DNA of 64,000 nucleotides from the NCBI RefSeq assembly GCF_002724055.1, contig NZ_BDQY01000001.1, forward strand, positions 124,001 to 188,000. The letters are read 5' to 3'. Made by a program: the position numbers and the translations under genes. Source of the DNA: Tepidibacter mesophilus. GTDB taxonomy: Bacteria; Bacillota; Clostridia; Peptostreptococcales; Peptostreptococcaceae. Shown in pieces: positions 29,017-37,931 of the stretch. Position 1 is the stretch's first letter. Each line of letters opens with the position of its first letter. The notes beneath the pieces were generated by a model. That model ran no database searches. It had not been told where the DNA came from and saw only the letters and a list, made by a program, of their open reading frames with translations.

Positions 29017-29739
29017 CTACAATACTTTACTTAAAAAATCCTTAGTTCTTTCATTTTGAGGATTCTCAAATATTTCTTTAGGACTTCCTTGTTCTATAAT
29101 TTTTCCTCCATCCATAAAAACAACTCTATCTCCTACTTCTTTTGCAAATCCCATCTCATGAGTTACTACAACCATAGTCATCCCCTTTGAAGCAAGATTT
29201 TTCATAACATCTAGAACTTCTCCTACCATTTCAGGATCCAGTGCAGATGTTGGCTCATCAAATAACATAACATCCGGAGACATAGCAAGGGCTCTTGCTA
29301 TTGCTATTCTTTGCTTTTGTCCTCCTGATAATTGCTTCGGATAATTACCTGACTTATCTTCAAGTCCTACAGTTTTCAATAACTGAATAGCTATTTTTTC
29401 ACTTTCTTCATCAGCCATACCCTTAAGTTTCTTAGGTGCAAGTGTAATATTATCTAATACACTCATATGTGGAAATAAATTAAATTGTTGAAAAACCATT
29501 CCCATTTTTTCTCTTTGCTTGTCTATATTATTAGTGTTACAAGTTATAGATTTTCCTTCAAATATTATATCTCCACTTGTAGGATGCTCCAGTAAATTAA
29601 GACATCTTAAGAATGTACTTTTACCAGATCCACTCGGTCCTATTACAACTACTACTTCACCTTGCTTTATATGTTCATCAATGCCTCTTAGAACATGATT
29701 ATTTCCAAATTTTTTATTTAGATTATTAATCTTAATCAC
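29017..29739 (-). CDS. polar amino acid ABC transporter ATP-binding protein (GlnQ-like)
   Basis: 240 residues. It has Walker [10 protein letters not shown], signature LSGGQKQR near 135, Walker [15 protein letters not shown] near 158 and the switch His in VVTHEMGF. It is the standard ATPase of the glutamine/polar amino acid importer type. The GTG start at 29739 overlaps the permease stop (8 nt), with GGGGG about 10 nt upstream. It is the last gene of a three-gene operon controlled by tandem T-boxes. Confidence 0.93.
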   Translation of the reverse strand: MIKINNLNKKFGNNHVLRGIDEHIKQGEVVVVIGPSGSGKSTFLRCLNLLEHPTSGDIIFEGKSITCNTNNIDKQREKMGMVFQQFNLFPHMSVLDNITLAPKKLKGMADEESEKIAIQLLKTVGLEDKSGNYPKQLSGGQKQRIAIARALAMSPDVMLFDEPTSALDPEMVGEVLDVMKNLASKGMTMVVVTHEMGFAKEVGDRVVFMDGGKIIEQGSPKEIFENPQNERTKDFLSKVL

Positions 29740-30382
29740 TTACAGTCATCCCCCTTTCGATTTTATTCATGAATTTAGAGAGTGTAAATGTCAATACAAA
29801 ATATATAAAAGCTGCAACTATTAACGGCTCAAACGGTTGGAACGTATTCCCTCTAACAATATTTGTATTATACATAACATCCGCAATACCAACCATCATA
29901 ACTATAGATGATTCTTTTATTAAAACTATGAATTCATTACCTAAAGCAGGTAATATATTTTTAACTCCTTGAGGTATTATAATATATCTCATAGCTATAT
30001 TATGGCTCATTCCTAAAGACCTTGCAGCCTCCATTTGCCCTTTATCAACGGCTTGTATACCCGCTCTTATTATCTCAGCTACATACGCTGAACTATTAAT
30101 TGATAATGCTATTATTCCAGCTACAAAAGGTGGCATGTCTATACCTAGAGTAGGAAGTCCATAATATACTATGAATAATTGAACTAATATAGGTGTTCCT
30201 CTTAAAAACTCTACGTATACACTCGCTATTATATTTAATACCTTATTTTTAGATAATTTCATAAGTGATACAAAAAGACCTAATACTACACCTATAAATA
30301 CTGAACATACCGAAAGTAAAACTGTGTTTTTAGTTCCCATTAAAAAGAACATATAATATTTACTTAAAAAAGAAAAATCCAC
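29732..30382 (-). CDS. polar amino acid ABC transporter permease (HisM/GlnP-like)
   Basis: 216 residues with about five TM helices and the permease EAA-like loop [19 protein letters not shown] near 125. I chose GTG at 30382 because AGGAG lies 9 nt upstream and overlaps the stop codon of the binding-protein gene; a TTG at 30391 would touch the ribosome site. A single permease gene implies a homodimer channel with the ATPase downstream. Confidence 0.92.
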   Translation of the reverse strand: MDFSFLSKYYMFFLMGTKNTVLLSVCSVFIGVVLGLFVSLMKLSKNKVLNIIASVYVEFLRGTPILVQLFIVYYGLPTLGIDMPPFVAGIIALSINSSAYVAEIIRAGIQAVDKGQMEAARSLGMSHNIAMRYIIIPQGVKNILPALGNEFIVLIKESSIVMMVGIADVMYNTNIVRGNTFQPFEPLIVAAFIYFVLTFTLSKFMNKIERGMTVSD

Positions 30383-30394
30383 TATACTCAACTC

Positions 30395-31198
30395 CTACTC
30401 AATCATATCTGTCGCTTTAACTACAAAGTTTTCTATTTTATTTTCTTTAATCAATTTGTCTAATGTTTTATTTATTTGATCTGTAAGTTCTTGATTTCCC
30501 TTTTTAATAGCTATAGCAGATCCTGCTGTTTCATCTTTAACTGTTATACCTGAAAGTGAGATATCAGCATTTTTATCTATATAAGCTTTTGCAACAGGAA
30601 GTTCTACTATTAAAGCATCTACTTTATCATTCTTAAGCTCAAGCATAAGATCTGGTACTCTTGAAAGAGACTTAATTTGAGCGTCTTTTATTTGATCTTT
30701 AGCTATCCCTTCTTGGACAGAACCCATTTGAACCCCTACTATTTTTCCTTTTAAATCATCCATAGATTTTACCTTATCTTTATTTTCTGCCTTAACAACT
30801 ACAGCCTGAGTTGCATTATAATATATCTCACTAAAATCTACCTTTTCTTTTCTTTCATCAGTAGGTGTCATTCCAGCTACTACAAAATCGACTGTTCCTG
30901 TATTTAAAGCCGCAAGTAACCCTCCAAAATCCATATCCTTAATTTCAAGTTCAACTCCCATATCCTCTGCTATTGATTTAGCAATTTCAATATCAAATCC
31001 AACTATTTGGTCTTTTCCATCCACTTCTTTGTGAAATTCATACGGTGGATAATCAGCACTAGTCCCAAGTACTATTTTTCCTGATTTTTTTATTTTTTCA
31101 TATTGAGAAACCTCATTTTTACCACATCCTACGAAAACCATGGCTAAACATAAAACCATAACTACAACAATCATCTTATTAAAACTTTTTTTAAACAT
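30395..31198 (-). CDS. polar amino acid ABC transporter substrate-binding lipoprotein
   Basis: 267 residues from ATG at 31198 (AGAGGGGA upstream). The signal peptide ends in a lipobox with Cys near 26 (MVFVGC), so the protein is lipid-anchored outside. It is an SBP_bac_3 fold: KIVLGTSADYPPYEFH, VGFDIEIAKSIAEDMGVELE and MDFGGLLAALNTGTVDFVVAG are typical amino-acid-binding stretches. The upstream T-boxes point to an aromatic amino acid, probably phenylalanine; the protein sequence alone does not tell. Confidence 0.92.
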   Translation of the reverse strand: MFKKSFNKMIVVVMVLCLAMVFVGCGKNEVSQYEKIKKSGKIVLGTSADYPPYEFHKEVDGKDQIVGFDIEIAKSIAEDMGVELEIKDMDFGGLLAALNTGTVDFVVAGMTPTDERKEKVDFSEIYYNATQAVVVKAENKDKVKSMDDLKGKIVGVQMGSVQEGIAKDQIKDAQIKSLSRVPDLMLELKNDKVDALIVELPVAKAYIDKNADISLSGITVKDETAGSAIAIKKGNQELTDQINKTLDKLIKENKIENFVVKATDMIE

Positions 31199-31312
31199 TC
31201 TAATTTCCCCTCTCATATTTTATTTTAATTAACTTTATTAATTTAAATCATCAAAGTGCAACATTTAACTATTTCCTTTTAAACACCTCCTACATAATAA
31301 ATTCATATAAAA

Positions 31313-31547
31313 AAACCTCGCCTCTTATAAAAATAAGAGACGAGGTATATGCCCGTGTTACCACTCTTGTTGATACAATAAAAAATCGTATCCACTCATT
31401 AACCTTTAACGATAGGCAGCGTATCTTCTTACTACTATTTCAGAAAATCTCCTCCATGACTCTCTTCAATATAACTATGTTACTAGACTCACACCAACTC
31501 TAGCTCGCTTTAACAATCATTATACCTACTCTCCACTTCATAGGATT
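31313..31547 (-). promoter_or_regulatory. T-box leader, proximal copy (specifier UUC, Phe)
   Basis: The minus strand carries AGAGTGGTAACACGGG, then a terminator hairpin (CTCGTCTCTTA / TAAGAGGCGAGG, then TTTTTT). Stem I elements AGCGAGCTAGAG, GGTGTGAGTCTAG and the specifier loop GATTTTCTGAAAT, with TTC before TGAA, are present. It is nearly identical to the distal copy at 31572-31838 and sits about 110 nt upstream of the ABC transporter operon. Confidence 0.85.
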
Positions 31548-31571
31548 TAAATAAATTATATAATTTTAAAT

Positions 31572-31838
31572 ATAAAAAACTCGTCTCTTAAAAATAAGAG
31601 ACGAGGTATATGCCCGTGTTACCACTCTTGTTGATACAATTAAAAATTGTATCCACTCATTAACCTTTAACGATAGGTACCGTATTTTCCTACTAATATT
31701 TCAGAAAATCTCCTCCATGACTCTCTTCAATATAACTATGTTACTAGACTCACACCAACTCTAGCTCGCTTTAACTATCATTATACCTACTCTTCACTTC
31801 AATGGATTTCATGTCATTTTGTTTGTTTTTTTAACTTA
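31572..31838 (-). promoter_or_regulatory. T-box leader, distal copy (specifier UUC, Phe)
   Basis: First of two tandem T-boxes, directly downstream of a strong promoter. It has the T-box AGAGTGGTAACACGGG, its own terminator (CTCGTCTCTTA / TAAGAGACGAG, then TTTTTT) and the same TTC specifier context GATTTTCTGAAAT. It differs from the proximal copy at only scattered positions, so a recent duplication is likely. Confidence 0.85.
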
Positions 31839-31844
31839 ATATGT

Positions 31845-31873
31845 ATTATACACACATAATTTTAAAGTGTCAA
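31845..31873 (-). promoter_or_regulatory. promoter of the T-box controlled ABC transporter operon
   Basis: Consensus -35 TTGACA (31873-31868), 17-nt spacer, -10 TATAAT (31850-31845) on the minus strand. Confidence 0.8.
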
Positions 31874-31880
31874 TATATTT

Positions 31881-32291
31881 CTAATTTTTTTTATTAAACA
31901 ATGATTTATAACAATAATCTATAATCTCACTTCTCTTTATTATACCTATAAAAATATTTTGATCATCAACAACAGGCACAAAATTTTGATTTATACTTAA
32001 AGAAATTAAATCTTCTATATTTGAATCAATATAAACAGGCTTATTATCCATTTTTCTAGATATATCTTTTAATAAAATTTTACTAGTATTTTTAAAATTT
32101 AAATCAGGTGTATTCTTTAATTTCCAAAGCAAATCCCCTTCAGTAATTGTTCCTATATACCTTCCGTCATCAATTATAGGAATAGCGGTATATCTGTGAT
32201 ACTCCATTTTCTCTAAAGCTTGGCGCATTGTCGATTCTGGTGTTAAATAAGCTACCTCTATTTTAGGTGTAAGAAAAAAAGCTATATTCAT
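31881..32291 (-). CDS. CBS-domain pair protein
   Basis: 136 residues made of two CBS motifs and little else: TMRQALEKMEYHRYTAIPIIDDGRY near residue 22, with IGTITEGDLL, and NIEDLISLSINQNFVPVVDDQN near 85, with IGIIKRSEIIDY. Such stand-alone pairs bind adenine nucleotides and often modulate a partner. No partner is evident here. ATG follows AGGGGAG. Confidence 0.85.
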   Translation of the reverse strand: MNIAFFLTPKIEVAYLTPESTMRQALEKMEYHRYTAIPIIDDGRYIGTITEGDLLWKLKNTPDLNFKNTSKILLKDISRKMDNKPVYIDSNIEDLISLSINQNFVPVVDDQNIFIGIIKRSEIIDYCYKSLFNKKN

Positions 32292-32479
32292 ATGTTTTCT
32301 CCCCTATTTTCAAATTTTAGTTTATCTAAATAGTATGTTACTTGAGATTAGAAAAGATGTCAAGTTTGACCTAATGCATAAATTCCCATAATAAAATAAA
32401 CCTGTATCATGTTATACTTATAAATATAGTATTTTTTACTTTGAATAAGAGTTAAAAATTTATTTAGGGGGGATTAATT

Positions 32480-32677
32480 TTGAGTAATATAATAAGATTT
32501 GTAGGTATATTGATGAGCTCATTTGGAATTGTTTTAAGCTTAATATCATCATATCAATTTTCAAATATAGATAATTTTAAAAAGTTGTTTTTTGCAGCAA
32601 TTATAGGAGTTTTAAATGTATTTGCCCTATTATTATTCATAGATAATAAAACTTATACAAAAAATGATATGAATTAG
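32480..32677 (+). CDS. hypothetical small two-TM protein
   Basis: 65 residues from TTG at 32480, preceded by a strong AGGGGGG ribosome site. Two TM helices (about residues 5-24 and 36-55) are joined by a short polar loop. I do not recognise the family. It is followed by a hairpin shared with the convergent cold-shock gene. Confidence 0.6.
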   Translation: MSNIIRFVGILMSSFGIVLSLISSYQFSNIDNFKKLFFAAIIGVLNVFALLLFIDNKTYTKNDMN

Positions 32678-32730
32678 AAAAGTTCACTTCTTAATCACAA
32701 ATAAGTCCTTTTACCAGCTAAAATAATAAA

Positions 32731-32756
32731 AGTCGCTTTTATGAAAGCGACTTTCT
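32731..32756. terminator. bidirectional terminator
   Basis: Hairpin AAAGTCGCTTT / AAAGCGACTTT between the small membrane protein and the cold-shock gene. Confidence 0.75.
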
Positions 32757-32795
32757 AATATAATCAATCTATATATAAATTATACAAATTAACTA

Positions 32796-32996
32796 TTATA
32801 ATTTAATAACATTAGCAGCTTGAGGTCCTCTAGCTCCATCAACTACTTCAAATTCAACTTGTTGTCCTTCTTCTAATGATTTATATCCATCTCCTTCTAT
32901 AGCTGAAAAATGTACGAATACATCTTCTCCACCTTCGATAGATAAGAATCCATAACCTTTTTCTGCATTAAACCACTTAACAGTTCCCTTTTTCAT
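32796..32996 (-). CDS. cspA: cold shock protein (CspA family)
   Basis: 66 residues, a single cold-shock domain that binds single-stranded RNA/DNA. RNP1 is KGYGFL and RNP2 is VFVHF, with the usual start [11 protein letters not shown] and end GPQAANV. ATG follows TTAGGAGG. A 5' leader of about 100 nt lies upstream, as is common for thermosensing csp leaders, but its structure was not assessed. Confidence 0.97.
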   Translation of the reverse strand: MKKGTVKWFNAEKGYGFLSIEGGEDVFVHFSAIEGDGYKSLEEGQQVEFEVVDGARGPQAANVIKL

Positions 32997-33106
32997 TTAA
33001 AACATCCTCCTAAATAAAACGAATTTGAAACAAATAAATTATTTGTTACATTATAATTAAAAATACTACATTTAAACATCAATGTCAATACATAAAACTA
33101 AACTTA

Positions 33107-34213
33107 TCAATAATGTACCCTAACAAGCCAAAACTTTATTTTTCTATTGCTCCAACCAAGATCCCAAGGAACTCTATATCTATCAGTATTGTGACAATTT
33201 ACAAGAGAATATCCCTTAGAATCAGACCCTGTTACAACTGAAATATGAGTTACCTTACCTTGCTTTTCATAAGCTACAAAATCACCTGGTTCAAGCTTAT
33301 AGGATGCCTTATAAACCTTATCATAATCTCCATACGCTATTAATGAAGCTCTTCCACTATATATCATATAATTTTTAAATGCATGTGCATTTACCCAAGC
33401 TTTAGTAGCTCCATTTGAATCATAATTCCATTGTCCTGTTTTCCTAAAACTACCTCCCTCATATAATATTTGAGATGCAAAGTTAGCACAATCTCCTCCT
33501 AAAGGATTGTAATTTCTATACTTTTTATTGTAATTATATTCATGTTCCTCATCTGCTGCTGCACCACAAAACATATCTGCATATTCTAATGCTTTTTTCC
33601 TTCTTTCATTCATGTTAGAGCTATCTCTTTTTTTCTGCTCTAAAATATGTTTTTTAATATCGTCAAACTTTATATTTTCTAAATTAAGAGAATCCGCAAA
33701 AGGATCTGTATACCACTCTTTAGTTATACACCATCCTTCTTCATTCTTCATAGTATTCAATGAGTGATATGTTCCTATTCTAAACATATTGGTTTCATTT
33801 TTAGAATCATCATACTCATATTTATACTCAGTTGATGCAGTAAAGTTTATCAAATATCCTCCTTCTTTACTTTTTACTCTATTTATCTTTAGTTTAGTCT
33901 TTATGTCTTTAAATGTAATCCCCTGTTTATTTGACCACATATGCAAGTACTTCATTTTTTTCATTTCATGTTCATATGCCCATACTCCATATTTAGTACT
34001 TTTATCGTACAAATTATTTAATTTTTTCTCATCTGCATCCAAAAGTGCTTTGTTCCTTGTTTCAAATAATTCTTCTAATATTTCGCTACACTCTTGATCA
34101 GTAAAAGCAGCTATAACCTTGGTTTGAATTTCAAATGAATATAAAGATATAACTAAAGCTAGTATACATAGCATTCCAATAACAGATTTTCTTTTATTTA
34201 TTATAATAAGCAC
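33107..34213 (-). CDS. secreted amidase-domain (Amidase_6) protein
   Basis: 368 residues. The N-terminal hydrophobic stretch (VIGMLCILALVISLYSF) is a signal or anchor. The middle part has a mixed alpha/beta pattern with no known name. The C-terminal domain from about residue 205 is the putative amidase type: NPLGGDCANFASQILYEGG gives the likely catalytic Cys, and GKVTHISVVTG the His. Related proteins are cell-wall or spore associated and of the NlpC/P60-like cysteine peptidase group. GTG at 34213 follows AGGGGGT; an overlapping ATG is out of frame. Confidence 0.82.
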   Translation of the reverse strand: MLIIINKRKSVIGMLCILALVISLYSFEIQTKVIAAFTDQECSEILEELFETRNKALLDADEKKLNNLYDKSTKYGVWAYEHEMKKMKYLHMWSNKQGITFKDIKTKLKINRVKSKEGGYLINFTASTEYKYEYDDSKNETNMFRIGTYHSLNTMKNEEGWCITKEWYTDPFADSLNLENIKFDDIKKHILEQKKRDSSNMNERRKKALEYADMFCGAAADEEHEYNYNKKYRNYNPLGGDCANFASQILYEGGSFRKTGQWNYDSNGATKAWVNAHAFKNYMIYSGRASLIAYGDYDKVYKASYKLEPGDFVAYEKQGKVTHISVVTGSDSKGYSLVNCHNTDRYRVPWDLGWSNRKIKFWLVRVHY

Positions 34214-34320
34214 ATTTATACCCCCTAAAATCTATTCAAAGAATTATATGTATTTGATTTTTAAAATAGAATATATATAATCTATATATTGTAATTTTTG
34301 TCATACTTTTTTATAAAAAA

Positions 34321-35190
34321 TTAATACTTTAATCCTGCCTTCAACTTTTTTAAATTCTCCTTCATAAGTTCTATGTACCCTCCTTTTGTATTATTACTTA
34401 AACTTTCAATAGAATTCAAAGGTAAAATGCCTACTTTTAGTTTTTTTGATATTTTATTTAAATCTTCATCCAATTCTTTATCTGAAAATATATATTTTAT
34501 TTTATTATTATTTATAAATTTATATAAATCATCTTCTTTAGAAATATTAGAAATATCTATTTGATTCAAATCGTATCTATTCGCAATATAAGAAAAAGCA
34601 TTGCTTGAAACTAATATATCTTTTTTATTTAGATTATTTATCTCATTAGAATATAACTTATCTAACTCTATTAATTCTCGTTTAAATAAATAGTAATTTT
34701 TTTCATAAAATTTTTTATTTTTATTATCAGCTTTTATAAATGCATTTTTTATATTATTTGACTCTCCTATTACATTTAACGGATCCAGCCATATATTAAC
34801 ATCTTTTTTTGTATCATCTATAGTTTTTATGCCTTCACCTGCTTTTACAATTATTAATTTATCATTTGCAATAGAATTTATAATATTATCAATCCACGGT
34901 TCTTCTCCATCATATATTAATACATCACTTTCATTTAACTGTTCTATAATTTCTTGAGTTGGCTCAAATTGATTTGATATTACTGAATTTGGAATCATCA
35001 TTTTTAAATCAATTTTATCTTTACCTATATTATTTGCAAATTCATATATTGGGTAAATTGTAGTATAAACTTTAATCTTATTCTCCTGCCTTAAAACTTC
35101 ATTTGATGTTTGTATAGTTTTACTTTTATCTACGGATATTATAAATATCGATAAAATAACAGCAAAAAAAATTAATACCTTACTTTTCAT
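34321..35190 (-). CDS. ZnuA/AdcA-like metal ABC substrate-binding protein lacking ligand histidines
   Basis: 289 residues with an N-terminal signal or anchor. The fold markers of cluster A-I zinc/manganese binding proteins are clear: VYTTIYPIYEFANNIGKD, FEPTQEIIEQLNESDVLIY, IWLDPLNV and GGYIELMKENLKKL. At the usual metal-ligand places it has Asn instead of His: SNQFEPT (family PHxFEPT), VNIWLDP (family PHxWLDP) and SSNAFSYIA (family SHxAFxYLA). The fourth ligand Asp also looks like Asn (PLNSIESL). No permease or ATPase gene is adjacent. Classic zinc binding is therefore doubtful. ATG follows AGGAGG. Confidence 0.8.
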   Translation of the reverse strand: MKSKVLIFFAVILSIFIISVDKSKTIQTSNEVLRQENKIKVYTTIYPIYEFANNIGKDKIDLKMMIPNSVISNQFEPTQEIIEQLNESDVLIYDGEEPWIDNIINSIANDKLIIVKAGEGIKTIDDTKKDVNIWLDPLNVIGESNNIKNAFIKADNKNKKFYEKNYYLFKRELIELDKLYSNEINNLNKKDILVSSNAFSYIANRYDLNQIDISNISKEDDLYKFINNNKIKYIFSDKELDEDLNKISKKLKVGILPLNSIESLSNNTKGGYIELMKENLKKLKAGLKY

Positions 35191-35231
35191 ATAAAATTCC
35201 TCCTATTCATATATTCTCTATAATTTTTCAC

Positions 35232-35268
35232 ATAAATAGTTAACAATATACACGTTAACCTATTTATA
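35232..35268. promoter_or_regulatory. inverted repeat between divergent znuA-like and cls genes
   Basis: ATAAATAGTTAAC and GTTAACCTATTTAT are inverted with one bulged base. This may be an operator; no regulator can be assigned. Confidence 0.35.
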
Positions 35269-35389
35269 ATTCAACTATGTATATAAAAAAATAAAATTAT
35301 AAATATGAAGAGTTTATATATTTAATATTGATATTGAATTTCTATCTATTTTTAAATAAACTATATACATCATTATAAGGAGGTCTTTT

Positions 35390-36829
35390 ATGATTTCAAA
35401 TACACTATCTATAGTCTTAATATTAAATATTTTATTTGCAATTGCAATAATTTTTTTAGAAAGAAAAAAACCAAGCACTAGTCTAGCTTGGCTTATGCTT
35501 TTACTTTTACTACCTAATGTAGGTTTTATTATTTATTTATTATTTGGAAAAAATCTAAGTAGAAAAAAAATATTTGAAATAACAAAAGAAGAAGCAGATA
35601 CTATAAATACTGCTTTAGAAGATCAAAAACTAAAACTAAAAACTAACTCATTAAAATTCAACGATCCATCTATTGAACAGTACAAGGATATGCTTTATAT
35701 GCATTTAACTCATAGTGAATCTATTCTTACCCAAAACAATAGTATTGAAATATTCACAGATGGAAACTATAAATTCGAATCACTAATAAACAGTATTCAA
35801 AGTGCTAAAGACCATATACACATGGTTTACTTTATAATAAAAAATGATTCATTAGGTAACAAGATAGTATATGAACTTACAAAAAAAGCAGAGGAAGGAG
35901 TAGAAATAAGATTTTTATACGATGCTATAGGAAGTCATTCTCTTCCTAGAAACTTTTTCAAAAATCTTAAGCAAGCAGGGGGAGAGGCTGTGGCTTTTTT
36001 TCCTATAATGATTCCTTTTTTTAATCTTAATATAAATTATAGAAATCATAGAAAAATAGCAGTAATAGACGGTATAGAAGGCTTTATAGGCGGTTTTAAT
36101 ATAGGTGATGAATATTTAAGCTTAAATAAAAAAATGGGCTATTGGAGAGACTCTCATATAAAAATAACAGGAGATGCTGTACATATGCTACAAACTAGAT
36201 TTTTATTTGACTGGAGAAGTGCTAACAGTGAAAAATTGGAAATAAATCCAAAATATTTTCCTAAAATAAATTCAACTGGTAATAGCGCTATACAAATCAT
36301 ATCAAGTGGGCCAGATTCTGAATTGGAGCAAATAAAGTACGGTTATCTTAAAATGATTAGCTCAGCTAAGAAAAGCATATATATACAAACACCTTACTTC
36401 GTACCAGACGAAAGTATACTTAACGGTTTAAAACTTGCTTGTTTATCAGGAATAGATGTTAAAATAATGATTCCAAATAAACCAGATCATATGTTTGTAT
36501 ATTGGGCCTCATCTTCATATGCTAGCGAATTAATTAAAGCAGGCGCTGAATGTTATATATACGAAAAAGGATTTATACATGCAAAAACAATAGTTGTAGA
36601 TGGCAAAATAGCATCTGTAGGAACAGCTAATATGGACGTTAGAAGCTTTAAGCTAAACTTTGAAGTTAACGCGTTCATATATGATAGTGTAGTATCAAAT
36701 GAATTTAAATTAATATTCGAAAAAGATATAAATGATTGTACTCAAATTACTCAAGAAATTTATGACAATAGATCTTTGATAATAAAATTTAAAGAATCTA
36801 TCTCAAGACTCTTGTCCCCTTTATTATAA
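35390..36829 (+). CDS. cls: cardiolipin synthase
   Basis: 479 residues. Two N-terminal TM helices (one is WLMLLLLLPNVGFIIYLLFG) are followed by two phospholipase-D HKD motifs: NHRKIAVIDGIEGFIGG near residue 220 and IHAKTIVVDGKIASVGT near 400. It joins two phosphatidylglycerol molecules into cardiolipin and glycerol at the membrane. The length is normal. ATG follows AAGGAGG. A terminator lies right after the stop. Confidence 0.94.
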   Translation: MISNTLSIVLILNILFAIAIIFLERKKPSTSLAWLMLLLLLPNVGFIIYLLFGKNLSRKKIFEITKEEADTINTALEDQKLKLKTNSLKFNDPSIEQYKDMLYMHLTHSESILTQNNSIEIFTDGNYKFESLINSIQSAKDHIHMVYFIIKNDSLGNKIVYELTKKAEEGVEIRFLYDAIGSHSLPRNFFKNLKQAGGEAVAFFPIMIPFFNLNINYRNHRKIAVIDGIEGFIGGFNIGDEYLSLNKKMGYWRDSHIKITGDAVHMLQTRFLFDWRSANSEKLEINPKYFPKINSTGNSAIQIISSGPDSELEQIKYGYLKMISSAKKSIYIQTPYFVPDESILNGLKLACLSGIDVKIMIPNKPDHMFVYWASSSYASELIKAGAECYIYEKGFIHAKTIVVDGKIASVGTANMDVRSFKLNFEVNAFIYDSVVSNEFKLIFEKDINDCTQITQEIYDNRSLIIKFKESISRLLSPLL

Positions 36830-36862
36830 AAAAATAAACGAGAATTCTCGTTTATTTTTCAT
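36829..36862. terminator. bidirectional intrinsic terminator
   Basis: AAAAATAAACGAGAA / TTCTCGTTTATTTTT, convergent between cls and the zinc-ribbon gene. Confidence 0.85.
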
Positions 36863-36907
36863 AATAAAGCTGAGAGTTCTAAACCTCAACCTTAATTAAA
36901 TTTCACT

Positions 36908-37156
36908 TTATAATGAATCTAATATTTTTTCAATTTTTCTCATTATTTTATTTACTTTTTCATCAATACCTTCATTCCTTATTTTAGCTCCACACTTTGG
37001 ACAATAAACAGTGCTTTTAGGTAATACAGCATTGCATCCTGGATCTGGACAAAATATATGTCCTACATCCTTTGATGTTATTTTTCTTTTACACCTAGGA
37101 CATCTACTTCCAGGTATATCCGAAATTTCTTTATTGCACTTAGGACATTTAAGCAT
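36908..37156 (-). CDS. double zinc-ribbon protein
   Basis: 82 residues. Four Cys pairs form two zinc ribbons: CPKC and CPRC in residues 4-23, then CPDPGC and CPKC near 36-55. The remaining C-terminus is a short charged helix (NKIMRKIEKILDSL). Such proteins are common in Clostridia; the function is unknown. ATG follows CGAGGTG. Confidence 0.75.
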   Translation of the reverse strand: MLKCPKCNKEISDIPGSRCPRCKRKITSKDVGHIFCPDPGCNAVLPKSTVYCPKCGAKIRNEGIDEKVNKIMRKIEKILDSL

Positions 37157-37341
37157 TTTATTTCACCTCGTATAAATAATGAAAGAGCTCTTTGATTAAA
37201 AACTCTTTATATATACTATTCTTTTTTCATTATTATTGATAAAATGTAAATATAAATAATGATTAGAATCCAGTTGAAGTACAATTTTCATCTGAATTAA
37301 GTTTCGCTTTATCCGTAGCAATATAAATAGGAGTGATTTTT

Positions 37342-37902
37342 TTGAATTATATAATTTTTGATCTTGAGTTAAATAGTAAACCTTTTAAAAATAAAATACC
37401 AAATGAAATAATAGAAATAGGAGCAGTTAAGCTGAATAATGATTTAGAAATAATAGACAGGTTTCAATCTTTTATAAAGCCAAAGTATTTCTCCAAATTA
37501 TTTTCACTGATAAAGAAAAAAACTAATATAAAGCAAGTTGATATAGATAATAGCGACTCTTTCAAATCAATAATAAGAAGTTTTAAAGAGTGGTTAGGTG
37601 AAGATTATTTATTATGCTGTTGGGGATATGACGATTATTATCATATAAAATCAAATTGTAAGCTGCATAACATAAAATCAAGTTGGATTAGTGAATTTTT
37701 AGATATACAAAAACAATTTTCTAGAATTCATAAATTAGAAAAAGGTAAAACAGCTAGTCTTTCAAATGCACTAGCTTTGTGTTGTATAGAAATAAATGAC
37801 GAAAATATGCACAGAGCTGATATTGATGCAGAATATACTTGTAAACTATTCATTAATATATTTCAAAAACTCGATTTTTCTAGTATTTCTATAAAAAAAT
37901 AA
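37342..37902 (+). CDS. DEDDh 3'-5' exonuclease (DnaQ/KapD-like)
   Basis: 186 residues. Exo I is IIFDLELN (D and E), Exo II includes CWGYDDYYH with an Asp, and Exo III is HRADIDAEYT with H and D. That is the DEDDh exonuclease set seen in polymerase III epsilon, RNase T and KapD-like proteins. It cleaves nucleotides from 3' ends; the RNA or DNA preference is unknown. I chose TTG at 37342, 6 nt after AGGAGTG; the in-frame GTG at 37333 is inside the ribosome site. Confidence 0.82.
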   Translation: MNYIIFDLELNSKPFKNKIPNEIIEIGAVKLNNDLEIIDRFQSFIKPKYFSKLFSLIKKKTNIKQVDIDNSDSFKSIIRSFKEWLGEDYLLCCWGYDDYYHIKSNCKLHNIKSSWISEFLDIQKQFSRIHKLEKGKTASLSNALALCCIEINDENMHRADIDAEYTCKLFINIFQKLDFSSISIKK

Positions 37903-37931
37903 AAGCCCAATATTGAGCTTTTTATTTTTTT
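37892..37931. terminator. bidirectional terminator
   Basis: AAAAATAAAAGC / GCTTTTTATTTTT around CCCAATATTGA, between convergent genes and overlapping both ends. Confidence 0.6.

Noticed and set aside
31240-31268. Tiny frame MLHFDDLN between the T-boxes and the ABC operon
   Set aside because: Eight codons with a weak AAGGA site; no basis for a leader peptide, since T-boxes already explain the control.
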